43,113 bases of DNA. Origin: Zelonia costaricensis. Its lineage: Eukaryota > Euglenozoa > Kinetoplastea > Trypanosomatida > Trypanosomatidae. The position numbers were made by a program, and so were the translations under genes. Within the stretch, counting starts at the first letter, position 1. Each line of letters starts with the position of its first letter. Of the stretch, positions 8,670-18,010 are shown piece after piece. The stretch is from contig JASAOO010003334.1 in the NCBI GenBank assembly GCA_030849075.1, forward strand, positions 1 to 43,113, written 5' to 3'. The notes beneath the pieces are model-generated. The model was not told the DNA's origin and searched no databases. It worked only from the letters and a program-made list of their open reading frames with translations.

Positions 8670-11425
8670 TGGCCGCTCGGTTTGCGCAGCGTCGACGCGA
8701 CTTGCCGGGATGGCGCAGGGGTGTTATTTCTCCTCTTTTTTTTCCTTTCCTCTTCTCTCTTCACACAAACGTCACAGACCCTGCCTACGCTGTGTCTCCT
8801 CGGCGCTCCACTTTCCCTGTCAGAAAAATGGGCAGATGCGCAGAGGAGCCGGCGTTGCGCCAGTGGTGGCACCTGCAAGGGCCCCAGTAGCATCGCTTCT
8901 TTTCGGGAGTACTTGGCCTGTCGTGGTCCAGCGTGCAGGCTTGTTCTGCTCTCGGTACGGGGTGTAATGCGGATGGCGCGTCAGCCCACCTCAGGGTGTC
9001 GCGTGGGCGCCTTTCGCCCCCCGTCCCCCTCCCCCCCCCCCGCTCCTCCCGTCACCCCGACCGCACCGGCCGTCTTTCTCCAAAGGCTCTTTCTGCACCT
9101 TTTCCCTCGTTCGATGTCTCGAAATCTTCTCCACCCGCCACTGCCCCTTCTTTATGCAATCGCTGGCAAAGCGAGTGGTTTTCACAATGCCAGCGTACCG
9201 CGCGTTGCTCTGCGACGCGATCTCTTTTTTTTCTGTTCGTTTGTTTTTCCTCTGTTGTTCCCCCCCCCTGTCGTCTTTCGCGCGGCTGTGAGAGTACCCT
9301 GTCCCCACCCTTCGAGTTTGCTGGTTTTGCACTCGGTCGCGCCTCCATGCTATCGAGTTCCTTGATGTGCAAACGAACAGCAACGCACATCAGAAACATC
9401 CACACAAACAAATAATGGGGTAGAAACGGCACGCAGTGAAGTACGTGGCCAGCTGGCGAAAAAAAACCTCTTGTGCACTAAATGCGCTCTCTCGAGTTCC
9501 CTCCCCCACGCCGTTCCGCTTGCGCGACTTGCAGCCTTCCTGTTGCTTGTCACGCGCGCAGCAGACAGAACTTGAGCGGACACGCCGCTTCCGTTTTGAC
9601 GTCTGCCGTCTTGTCTCTGCCGCCATTCAACTTCCTCTTAATCACCACCACCGACCTCAGCATACATTGCTACCCGTCATATTCACACTAGCCGGGGCTC
9701 ACGCCGCGCACTCGGCAGTGATCGCACGCTGCACCACATTGCAGTTTCCAGCACGTTGTTGCCTCTAGCTGCCGTCCATCCGTCTCTCTCATAAAGACGC
9801 CGTGTGCCTCACGCAGCTACGCGCACAAGTTGTGCCCCAAACCACGGTGAGGAGGTGCGTGAGGTTGGCCGGTCTAGACGCCTTGCGGCGTGACCTGTGT
9901 CTCTCCGGCGAACAAACCGTTCTTCCACCAAGGGTCTAGCACAGGCAAACTCGGAGCCTGTCTGGTGTCTTCTTTTCCACTCCTCTTCAAGGCCGGCAGC
10001 GTCAGAGCTACAGTGAGCCTGAGCTGCAGACAAAAACAAACGGGTCGTGGCAACATTGCACAACCCTCGCGTGCTGCGGCCTGACTTCTGCGCAGGCTGG
10101 CGGCTTGGCTCACGCCGCAAAGGAAAACTTTTGCTCTTTTTTTTGTTTTGTTGGCTCTCCCTCTTCTCTCTGGCTGAGCCGCGTGGCAGGACTCCCGAGT
10201 CGCTTCCTTGGGCGTAGAATTTATTTTCTTCGCTCTCACTGGTGGCCACTACTTCATTTAGGTCAACCTTTGCTTCAGCTTGTGGACAGAGAAGGAAAAG
10301 AAGAGGTGCGGCTTCCTGGTTTAAAAAAAAAACTTCAGCGCTTGTACCAGTGCACCGCTCAGCACCTCTCACCCCGTGTATCACTGTTGCGCCTCGCCGG
10401 GAAGCCGCTAGCTCTGGGGCGTACTCTCTCGTCTCCTTTTTTTTTTTTGTTGCTCTCCGGTCTCGTTGTGCGTGGCTTCGTTTACTTGTAGATCAAACGC
10501 GGTGTTGTCCCATTTTCACACGTTTCCTGCCTCCCGATTTCCTCTCTTGCCACCTCGTCCAGTTTTTTTTCTTGTTCTCTTCCCACTTTCTACGCCAACA
10601 ACAACACTTCAGTTCAGTGGAAGTGCCGCCTTTGGCTTCGCTTCTGTGCCTTTCTTTTTTTCTCCCACTCGTTTCGCGCGCATCTCCTTGTCTCCTCCCT
10701 CGCCCTCATTGTTGCGTGTACGTTACGCTCTCCCTCCCCGGTGTACACTACTGTTTCTTCTTCCTTTTTTTTTCACTCTGGTTTCTTTTCTTCTCCCGCT
10801 CTTCTGCTGCTCGCCCACTCCAGCCTTTTCGCCCTCCCACACACACAGATCAACGTTTTTCACCGGCAGACTCGCTCCCCTCCCCCTCCCCCTGCATCTT
10901 CCATCTGTATCCTCTGTTCCCCTCCCCCCGCCCTTCCAGCGGCTGTCCCACGGTGCATTTGACTCCTCCCACTTTTCTTTGTTATCTCGGCGCGAGTACT
11001 CTCGCTTCCGCGCTCGCAACTCTTCCACACTTGCCTCTTCCCCTCTGCTGATTTCACGAAGTCTGGCACGTATTCGTGTTTGCGTGTGTGTATGTGTGCG
11101 CTGACCCGCTGGGCTTCATCTCCGTGCCGCGCACACTCTTGACGGAGGGAGGCTTCCATTTGTTTTCGTTTTACCTCCCGCTTTCCTTTTTTCTTTTGGC
11201 TCTCATTCTGGTGTCTCTGTGGGTGTGTTGGGGTTTTGCTCGAGTTGGCGCGTTGGACAGAGTCGTTGCTGCGCACGCACGTGTGCGCGCTTAACTCTTT
11301 AAGTTTTCTCTTCTCGACCCCGGCTCGTAGCCTTTCGCTCGCTCACCTCCTTTTTTCTCCTGTTAGGCTCCCTATCCTCGTTGACACCTTGCGAGCGGCA
11401 GACTCGGCAAACTTGTGACGCGCAG
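8670..11425. other. 2.76-kb spacer, strongly pyrimidine-rich on the + strand
   Basis: I see no credible gene. The long + strand frames here (for example 10242-11051) are made of Phe, Ser, Leu and Pro from T/C runs. The stretch 10420-11360 is almost continuous T/C-rich sequence with several tract-plus-AG combinations. The segment 9690-10100 is more balanced in composition but has no recognisable content. It probably holds the 3' UTR of HADH and the leader of the 5-phosphatase mRNA. Confidence 0.6.
11345..11366 (+). promoter_or_regulatory. Predicted SL trans-splice acceptor for the 5-phosphatase gene
   Basis: A near-pure T/C tract ends in AG at 11365-11366, the textbook arrangement. It leaves a leader of about 59 nt with no ATG before 11426. 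Confidence 0.65.
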
Positions 11426-14092
11426 ATGACTGGCATCACCAGCAGCGCAGGCACTACGCCACTCGCACAGGCCCTACGTGACCTTCTCCCAGCCTTACCG
11501 CCACCGCCACCAGATCAGAACCGCGTCATGCTGGCAAGCACTACACAATCGACAGGCCGTGGCGGCACAATGCAGCGCAGTCTGTTTGCGAGTATGACGG
11601 GGAGTGCGGGGCACAGCGTAGCCAACAGCACGTGTTTAGCGGGGTACAACAACTCCGAGCACTCGGCCCTGATCAACGCGACGGCGACCACGGCAGTGGG
11701 AAGCAACTTTTTTGCGTCCTCTTTCGGCTCTACCTTGACGGAGGCCGACCCCTCCAGCGGTCCCCTCCTGCGCCACATCCCACACAACTCGCAGACACCC
11801 GTGCAAACACCCACCGTCACCATCCTGCACAACGACGAGAAGCAACTCGCCACGCAGCAAACCGCAGGGGCCAGTGACGCAAACAGCTCAACCCGGAGCC
11901 GGCTCTCGTCCACCCCAGCCGCCACGGAGCGCCGACACAGCCGGTACGCAGATGCACACGCGGCGCAGACGCCGCCCCCTGCCGGGTCGGGCCTGGCAGC
12001 TGGGCCGGCTGAAACTGCACCCGTGTCGCCCAGCAGCGCGCTTGCGACGGCGTCGGCCGACAAGGACGCGTTAGATGTGCCGGTGCGGCAGTTCGTGCGT
12101 CGTACCTTCGTCTCGTCCTCGTCCCGGCAGTCCAGCACGTCGCACCGCTCCAGCGCCACGCCGGTCGCATCCGCGAGCGGCAGCACAGCGCCCCCGCAGC
12201 CTCAACAGGCACTGCCCGCAGCGCAAGACGCCACCGCCGCGGCCTCCGAGACGTCCAGCACGAACGAGCGCCTTGCGGGCACAAGCAGCACGCGAGCGGG
12301 GACGTCCGTGCTGCCGCCGCACCTCACCGCAGCTGTCGACGAAGTCCACAAGCGCTACGACGACGTGGACGCGACAGGGGCGCCGGTGTCACCGCTGGAG
12401 GAGGCCGACGCGCTCATTCGCGAGACCTTCGCCATCCCGCGCTACTGCCCCGACGACCTGCTCCGCGGTGAGGACAAGATGTGGGTGCCCGGCAAGCCGC
12501 TGCGGATCGCGTACGTGAGCTGGAACATGGCCAGCAAGGAGCCGCGAACGAGCGAGGTGTCGGCGTACTGCATTCACCCCAACGCCCACCTTGTCGTGGT
12601 GGGCACGCAGGAGAACGGCCCCTACGTCGTGTCGAACAAGCAGCAGCGGCGCTGGACAAAAATGATCACGGACGTGTGCCTCGGCGGGCAGTACGAACTG
12701 GTGGGGAAGCACCACATGTGGGCTGTGCAGATGCTCGTTTTTGCGCGCGGCCGCGACGTGGCCAAGTACGTCTCGCGCGCCCACGCCTCGCATGTGAAGA
12801 CGGGCCTCCTCAAGGGCCTGGGCGGCAACAAGGGCGGCGTCGCCGTCGGGCTCGTGCTGTCGCTGACGCCGAAAGACATCGAGGCGTCACCGGCCGGCAC
12901 GGCGCACCGCGCCGCGACGACGACCACAGGCGTGCGATCGCCGCCGCCGGAGCGGGAGGTGTCGCCGGATGGTCTGCCGGCGCCGTATCTAAGAAGTACC
13001 GCACCGCCAACGTTGGCTGGTGCGACGGTCGATGCGGCTCGAAGCGAGGCCGTGTTGACGAGCTCTGCAGCGGCCGGCGAAGCGCCGCCTCCGCTGCTGA
13101 GTGCGACGCACATGCAGTTCGATGCGGACGACGAGGCGCTCTATCCCCGCAGCGTGCCGCTCAGCGGCAGCGCGGCCGACCTGAACGGAAACGAAGACGA
13201 CGCGGTCTTTTCACCGGCTGAGCTGCTCGACCGCAACGCCTCCTTCGACCTGTCGCGCGAGCGTGCTGCAGCGCACACTGCACCACACGCTCAACACGAG
13301 CGGCGACGCCACCACCACCACCACACCGACCAGCGCAACGGTACCGCCTCCACAGACAACAAGGAAACCTCGAAGGCGACCGGGAGTACGCGGCGCAGGC
13401 GCAGCGACGACGAGACAGAGGAGACAAGCAACGGTACCCCGGATATGGACACGCCCAACTACATGACGCTGCTTTTCATCACGGCCCACCTGGCCGCCCA
13501 CCAAGGGGCGGTGCGCAACCGCAACAAGGACTACAGGCAAATCGTCCANGACGTCGGGGGTCACTGGGAGGACGACAGCTCGGAGGAGGACGTCATGCCG
13601 CTCAGCCTCCCCATCGTCTCAGGGGCGGCGAAGACGCGCAAGGCGCGGCGGGATGTCACGGACGAGTTCGACCTCACCTTCTTCGGCGGAGACCTCAACT
13701 ACCGCATCAACGGCACGCGCAAGGCTATCGAGTACGTCATTCAGCACCACCGCCACATTCGCGCCATTCTGATCAACAACGACCAGCTCAGCCTCGAGCG
13801 GGCGCGCGGGACTGTCTTCCAGGGCTTTCAGGAGGGCAATCTGCTGTTCCGCCCCACATACAAGTACGAGGTGTCCGCCGGCGGCGGGGTCACGCTAGAC
13901 GCGTACAACTTCTCGCACAAGAAGAACCGCATGCCCGCCTACTGCGACCGCATCCTGTACAAAAAGAAGCTGAGCTCTGCCGCTCGCCGCATCGCCATTC
14001 GCCTCTACACGGACGTGCCGAACGTGCGCTCCAGCGACCACCGGCCCGTCGTGGCTCTCTTCGACGTCGGCACCCGCGCCTACACGGGTTGA
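11426..14092 (+). CDS. Inositol-polyphosphate 5-phosphatase with a split IPPc domain
   Basis: The product is 888 aa. Residues 1-355 are Ser/Thr/Ala-rich and probably disordered. The catalytic domain starts near residue 360 (AYVSWNMASKEP, Asn367) and continues with GTQEN (Glu396, metal ligand) and KGLGGNKGGVAVG. It is then interrupted by about 190 low-complexity residues (about 486-675) before resuming with LLFITAHLAAH, GGDLNYRING (Asp756), PAYCDRIL (837-844) and SSDHRPV (Asp871-His872). All signature residues of the family are present, so it should remove the 5-phosphate from inositol phosphates or phosphoinositides. No SH2, Sac1, transmembrane or CAAX element is visible. Base 13549 is N, making residue 708 His or Gln. 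The frame opens at 11381 with TTG; 11426 is the first ATG. Confidence 0.92.
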   Translation: MTGITSSAGTTPLAQALRDLLPALPPPPPDQNRVMLASTTQSTGRGGTMQRSLFASMTGSAGHSVANSTCLAGYNNSEHSALINATATTAVGSNFFASSFGSTLTEADPSSGPLLRHIPHNSQTPVQTPTVTILHNDEKQLATQQTAGASDANSSTRSRLSSTPAATERRHSRYADAHAAQTPPPAGSGLAAGPAETAPVSPSSALATASADKDALDVPVRQFVRRTFVSSSSRQSSTSHRSSATPVASASGSTAPPQPQQALPAAQDATAAASETSSTNERLAGTSSTRAGTSVLPPHLTAAVDEVHKRYDDVDATGAPVSPLEEADALIRETFAIPRYCPDDLLRGEDKMWVPGKPLRIAYVSWNMASKEPRTSEVSAYCIHPNAHLVVVGTQENGPYVVSNKQQRRWTKMITDVCLGGQYELVGKHHMWAVQMLVFARGRDVAKYVSRAHASHVKTGLLKGLGGNKGGVAVGLVLSLTPKDIEASPAGTAHRAATTTTGVRSPPPEREVSPDGLPAPYLRSTAPPTLAGATVDAARSEAVLTSSAAAGEAPPPLLSATHMQFDADDEALYPRSVPLSGSAADLNGNEDDAVFSPAELLDRNASFDLSRERAAAHTAPHAQHERRRHHHHHTDQRNGTASTDNKETSKATGSTRRRRSDDETEETSNGTPDMDTPNYMTLLFITAHLAAHQGAVRNRNKDYRQIVXDVGGHWEDDSSEEDVMPLSLPIVSGAAKTRKARRDVTDEFDLTFFGGDLNYRINGTRKAIEYVIQHHRHIRAILINNDQLSLERARGTVFQGFQEGNLLFRPTYKYEVSAGGGVTLDAYNFSHKKNRMPAYCDRILYKKKLSSAARRIAIRLYTDVPNVRSSDHRPVVALFDVGTRAYTG

Positions 14093-14145
14093 GGACACCC
14101 ACGCATCCGACAGTGCCGCGGAGGAGGCGAGGAGGGGCAGAGAGC

Positions 14146-14168
14146 GGGAGGGGGGGTGGGTGGGTGGG
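14146..14168 (+). promoter_or_regulatory. G-quadruplex motif in the 3' UTR
   Basis: Five G runs (146-148, 150-156, 158-160, 162-164 and 166-168, all +14000) are separated by single A or T residues. This is an ideal parallel quadruplex pattern on the RNA-like strand, beginning 54 nt after the 5-phosphatase stop codon. Confidence 0.6.
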
Positions 14169-14678
14169 CGGAGAGAGAGAGATGACGCGCCTCTCGCCTC
14201 CACGTCCTGAGCCCCTTCACCAACGGCCCGCCGCGGCGCCTTCTTCTTCTTTGCCCTCGTTGGTGACACGTTTTCTTTTTTGTGTTGTTGTGCGTACTGT
14301 CCAGAGAGCCCGCAAATGAAGAAAGAGTGTGCTTTTTTTGTTGCGTCTTTTGGACCCAGGATGGGTCAGGTATTCCACAGCCTGTCCCGGATCACCACGC
14401 GGTTTTGCGATGAGGTTGCGGTGACGGGAAGCGCGTGGGAGCTAGACTGGCGCCTTGATGTGCACGGCAGTGATGTGCGTGCAGGGGGGGGGGCGTCGCG
14501 TGAAGAAGGCGGTCTCTGCGGAGACATGAACTACAATTGCCGAAACGAGTAGCTTAACGAGTGGGTGGGGAGGGAGGTGGTGCGCTGCAATAACCCATTC
14601 GCGGTAGGCGGCGAGTTTCCGGCCTCTCTGTTCGCGTCGCAGTTGAAAGTGATGTGCCATGGCTCGTTCTTATTCGTC

Positions 14679-14732
14679 ATATCTCCCCCTCGCTTTCGAT
14701 TATGACGCACACAAAAACTCACCAACCGACAG
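14679..14732 (+). promoter_or_regulatory. Predicted distal SL acceptor of the Memo gene
   Basis: A T/C tract at 14679-14699 is followed by its first AG at 14731-14732, directly abutting an ATG at 14733. Splicing here would leave the SL itself as the whole leader. Confidence 0.4.
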
Positions 14733-14836
14733 ATGCGTCCACGCTCGCAATACCGCTTTAGCGTCAAACGCCTTCGCACAGTTCGCCACACGACACCGCA
14801 GCATCCGCCGCAGCAGCCCATTCCGTCGGCAGCGCT

Positions 14837-14875
14837 TCCATCTCCCTCCTCTGCCCGTGTGCCTCGCCGCGTGAG
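14837..14875 (+). promoter_or_regulatory. Predicted proximal SL acceptor of the Memo gene
   Basis: A second T/C-rich tract is followed by AG at 14874-14875, 22 nt before the ATG at 14898. It would give an mRNA encoding only the short, family-standard Memo. Confidence 0.4.
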
Positions 14876-14897
14876 TCGCTTCGCCCACACGTCCTCG

Positions 14898-15878
14898 ATG
14901 AGCTTCTCCCGCCCTGCCACCCACGCCGCGCCGAACGGGCGTGGCTGGTACGAGGCGACTCCCGAGCGGCTCAAGGCGACCATCGACGACTACTTCAACC
15001 AGGCCAGGTACCACTATGAGCCTGGTAGCGGCCGTATGACGGCCCTCATCGCCCCGCACGCGGGAATGAGCTACTCGGGCCGCACCGCGTCCGAGGCTTT
15101 CGCGGTCTTTCGCGAGTACATGTACGCGGAGGGCTCGCAGGGCAGCCAGCTGGAGCGGGTCTTCATCCTTGGGCCATCCCACACGAAGGGCTTTGAGGGC
15201 TGCGAGCTGTCCGCTGCGAGTGAGTACCAGACCCCGTTTGGGCCGCTCAAGGTCGACACCGCCACGGTGCAGCACGTGATGGCGGCCCTTCGCAAGGTCG
15301 GCGTGGAGGCCTGTACGGCGTCGCGGCGCACTGACGAGGCGGAGCACTCCATCGAGATGGAGACGCCGTACCTCGCCCACATCCTGCAGTTCCCACCTGC
15401 GGGAAAGAGCGCCACAGAGGCAGCTCCTGCTGCATCGCACGTGTCGATTGTGCCCATCATCGTCGGCTGGACGGATCGGCAGAGCGAGAAGGCGATGCAC
15501 GACGCGCTGAAGCCCTACATGGACGACCCGCGCAACTTCTTCGTGTACAGCTCCGACTTCTGCCACTGGGGTGACCGGTTCTCGTACACGTACCACTACA
15601 AGCGCGCCGAGTACCCCAATATCGGCGACGCCATTATCGCCATGGACCACGCCGCGATGGCGCTCTTGGAGCAGCGCGATCTGGAGGGCTGGTATAGGTA
15701 CCTGAAGGCGACCAAAAACACCATTTGCGGCCGCGCCCCCATCAGCGTTGCTATGCAGCGTTGGGCCAACCCAGCGTACAAGGCGCGGGTGAAGTTCGTG
15801 CACTACTCGCAGTCCAACAAGTGCGAGGATGTGGAGGACTCCTCAGTCAGCTATGCCGGCGCCATCATTATGGAGTAG
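14898..15878 (+). CDS. MEMO1: Memo-family protein (MEMO1-like)
   Basis: The short form is 326 aa, close to the usual length of about 300. It matches Memo throughout: GWYEAT near the start, APHAGMSYSG (His54), LGPSHT (His95), DEAEHSIEMETPYL, SSDFCHWGDRF, NTICGR (Cys277) and the C-terminal EDSSVSYAGA. His54, His95 and Cys277 correspond to the metal-binding pocket residues. The fold is shared with extradiol dioxygenases; animal Memo has roles in cell migration signalling and redox, and its job in a protist is unknown. I chose 14898 because the family begins just before the GxWY motif. The frame is open to an earlier ATG at 14733, which would add 55 residues with about ten basic and no acidic residues, possibly a mitochondrial presequence. 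Confidence 0.88.
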   Translation: MSFSRPATHAAPNGRGWYEATPERLKATIDDYFNQARYHYEPGSGRMTALIAPHAGMSYSGRTASEAFAVFREYMYAEGSQGSQLERVFILGPSHTKGFEGCELSAASEYQTPFGPLKVDTATVQHVMAALRKVGVEACTASRRTDEAEHSIEMETPYLAHILQFPPAGKSATEAAPAASHVSIVPIIVGWTDRQSEKAMHDALKPYMDDPRNFFVYSSDFCHWGDRFSYTYHYKRAEYPNIGDAIIAMDHAAMALLEQRDLEGWYRYLKATKNTICGRAPISVAMQRWANPAYKARVKFVHYSQSNKCEDVEDSSVSYAGAIIME

Positions 15879-18010
15879 GCATGCAGAGCAGACGCCGCGC
15901 CAAGGTATAGAAGGCTCAACAGCAACGAAGCTGAGCGTCACAGTTCCTTCTTCGTTCCCCCGTCTTGCGTGTGAGCCAGTCTCGACCCCTCTGCTCTCCC
16001 CTTTTCTTTTGCGTTTTGTTTCGCGGCCGCTACGTGCTGTGTGGGTGCCACGCACGCCACTGCTGGTTCTGCCACATCCAGTCGACCCCGTGCTTCAACC
16101 CCTCCCCTCTCCGCTCCTGCTTCTCTCCTGTCTCAGCGCCACCGCGGCTCTGGCGGTGGATGGGCGTCGTCGTACCGCGGCGTCTCATCGCATTGCCCTT
16201 TTTTTGTCTTTTTTTTGTGTGCCTTGGCTGCAGAGGAGGAGGAGGGGGGGTGGCGTTAAGTGGGTCGTGTGTGCTCGTGCGACGGTCACGCCAGGTCCCG
16301 TGCGTTTCCACCGTCGCCTTTGCTTTACTTGCTGAACTCCTGCTGGTGCATCCCCTCCCCCTCCCCCCTCCCCTTCTCCCTCTTTGTCTGCCGTCGCCGC
16401 CCGTTCACCCTCCCCCTCCCCCTCAAGCGGTTTGCCGGCGCGTGGGCGCGTGTGGGCGTCTCACTTTTGTGCTTGTAGTCCTGTCCGCGTTGAGGTCGCA
16501 GCTTGCAAAGTTCGGCGTGCGTTCTTGGTCGTGTGGGCACGTGCACGCGCCTGTCCTATTCGCCGCACCCCAGCCACCTCTTGTCGGGGTGCCCCTTTAC
16601 GGTTCTTCCGATGGAGGGTTTGTTGCTCGGCTTGTTTTGTGTGTGTGTGTGCTGAGACGTCCTGCATTTCCACAGAGCAGAGGGGCCGCATTGGACTGCG
16701 GGGGCGAGGGAGGGCGAGAGTGGTGAACTGTCAACACACGTCACGACATATGCGATCGATTTCGAAAAGACGAAGCGATTCTACATACGCGCCTGCAATG
16801 CGGCGCCTCTCATATGACTGAGTCTAGGGAAAGAGAGGAAGAAGGCAGCAGTCTGTGTTTTCTACCATCTGCAGTACCACTCGGTGTCAGCACGGCGATC
16901 GATGCAGCAAATCAGCGGGGGATTTCTCAGTCGAATGGCTGTGTGCGTCCAACGTGCACCCGTATCCAGCACCTGATTCCCTGCCCCCCTGCTCCTCCGC
17001 CAGACCAGCGGTCGAAGCGGCTCCACGAGCTCGCGAGAGATCCCAACGGAAAGGCGTCGCTGCAAGAAGAGACGACACGTGCGAAGGTGCGGTTCAGACG
17101 GCAACTGCGGTGGTATCTGCTTGGCCCTCACCGTGTCTCTGCTCGCACCGATTCAAGACACTTCGTAGTGTTCAGATGGCCACACACCTTCACCTGCACC
17201 CCATTCCTCTCTCTTACTCGTCCTGTACCAACCTAACCGCACTGCACCGTTTCCCACTGAACGGCAGCAGCTTCGCTCATGCCCAAGCGCACCACGGCCT
17301 CGCTCCTCCCTTCGTCGTAGCAGTACACGCTCGTGGCGCCCTCCGTCCTTCCCACCGGCACCCTTTTGCCTGTGACGTTCTGAGAAGTCCGACGTGCACG
17401 CCCCCCCCCCCACCCCGCCCTGTACCCCTTCTACTGCTCCACCTGATTCGCCTTCTGTTTTCTGTCGTGTAGCGATCACCTCGCCCGCTCTCTTCGACCC
17501 TCCGACGCCGATATCCATCTGCTGACCAGAATAACCGAAGAAAAAGCTGCGCGTGTGTCTCTCTCTGTGTGTGTGTTTCTGTTTGTGTTGGTGTTTGTAT
17601 GTGTGTGCGTGTGTATGTTGACGTGCACCGCTTTCCCTGTCTCTTTTCTTTTTGCGCGTCTTCACTCCTCACGAAAGCGCAATTCTGTCCCGCTCCTTGT
17701 GTGACTGAGACCAATATCTAACTCTGCACCCTTGCCACCCCGCTTTAGCTGGAAGCGGGAATGTGAGGACCCCGTTACATCGGAGAGCACCCTCCCCGCA
17801 TCTCGCATTTTTCCCGTGCGCGCGACTCCACGTCCTTCGTTGCGGTCGGCCACACGGAGACTATACCACGCGTACGATACACCCGGAGAGAAGCCGCCAC
17901 GCTTGCGCATCGCCCTCCACTTTTGCGTCCTTGCCGCACACACTCCCTCCTTGCTTTTTAGTGTTTGTTTCTTTCTCACTGAAAGGTACGACGTGCGTGA
18001 AAAGCCCGCA
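15879..18010. other. 2.1-kb spacer between Memo and CorA genes
   Basis: There is no supported gene. It has T/C-rich blocks at about 15940-16440 and 17390-17470, a more balanced block at about 16680-17120, and a GT/T-rich stretch at about 17550-17625. Frames such as 15965-16726 are low-complexity translations of pyrimidine runs. Confidence 0.6.
17941..17985 (+). promoter_or_regulatory. Predicted SL trans-splice acceptor for the CorA gene
   Basis: A T-rich tract has AGs at 17960-17961 and 17984-17985. Either gives a short leader with no ATG before 18011. Confidence 0.5.

Larger units (their letters stand above)
14093..14897. other. Spacer between the 5-phosphatase and Memo genes
   Basis: No separate gene is supported. 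It begins with a G-rich quadruplex-like block and a short GA repeat. A mixed segment follows, then pyrimidine tracts at 14679-14699 and 14837-14870. The part from 14733 may instead be coding as an N-terminal extension of Memo. Confidence 0.6.

Noticed and set aside
10242..11051. Long + strand frame in the spacer before the 5-phosphatase
   Set aside because: It is pyrimidine-run translation (Ser, Phe, Pro, Leu) without motif or balanced composition, and lies just upstream of the best acceptor.
11381..11425. Upstream extension of the 5-phosphatase frame
   Set aside because: It begins with TTG and contains no ATG. The first ATG after the strong acceptor is 11426.
15965..16726. A 253-codon + strand frame in the Memo-CorA spacer
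   Set aside because: It has the same pyrimidine-driven composition, with Cys/Val runs from GT-rich sequence and no recognisable domain.
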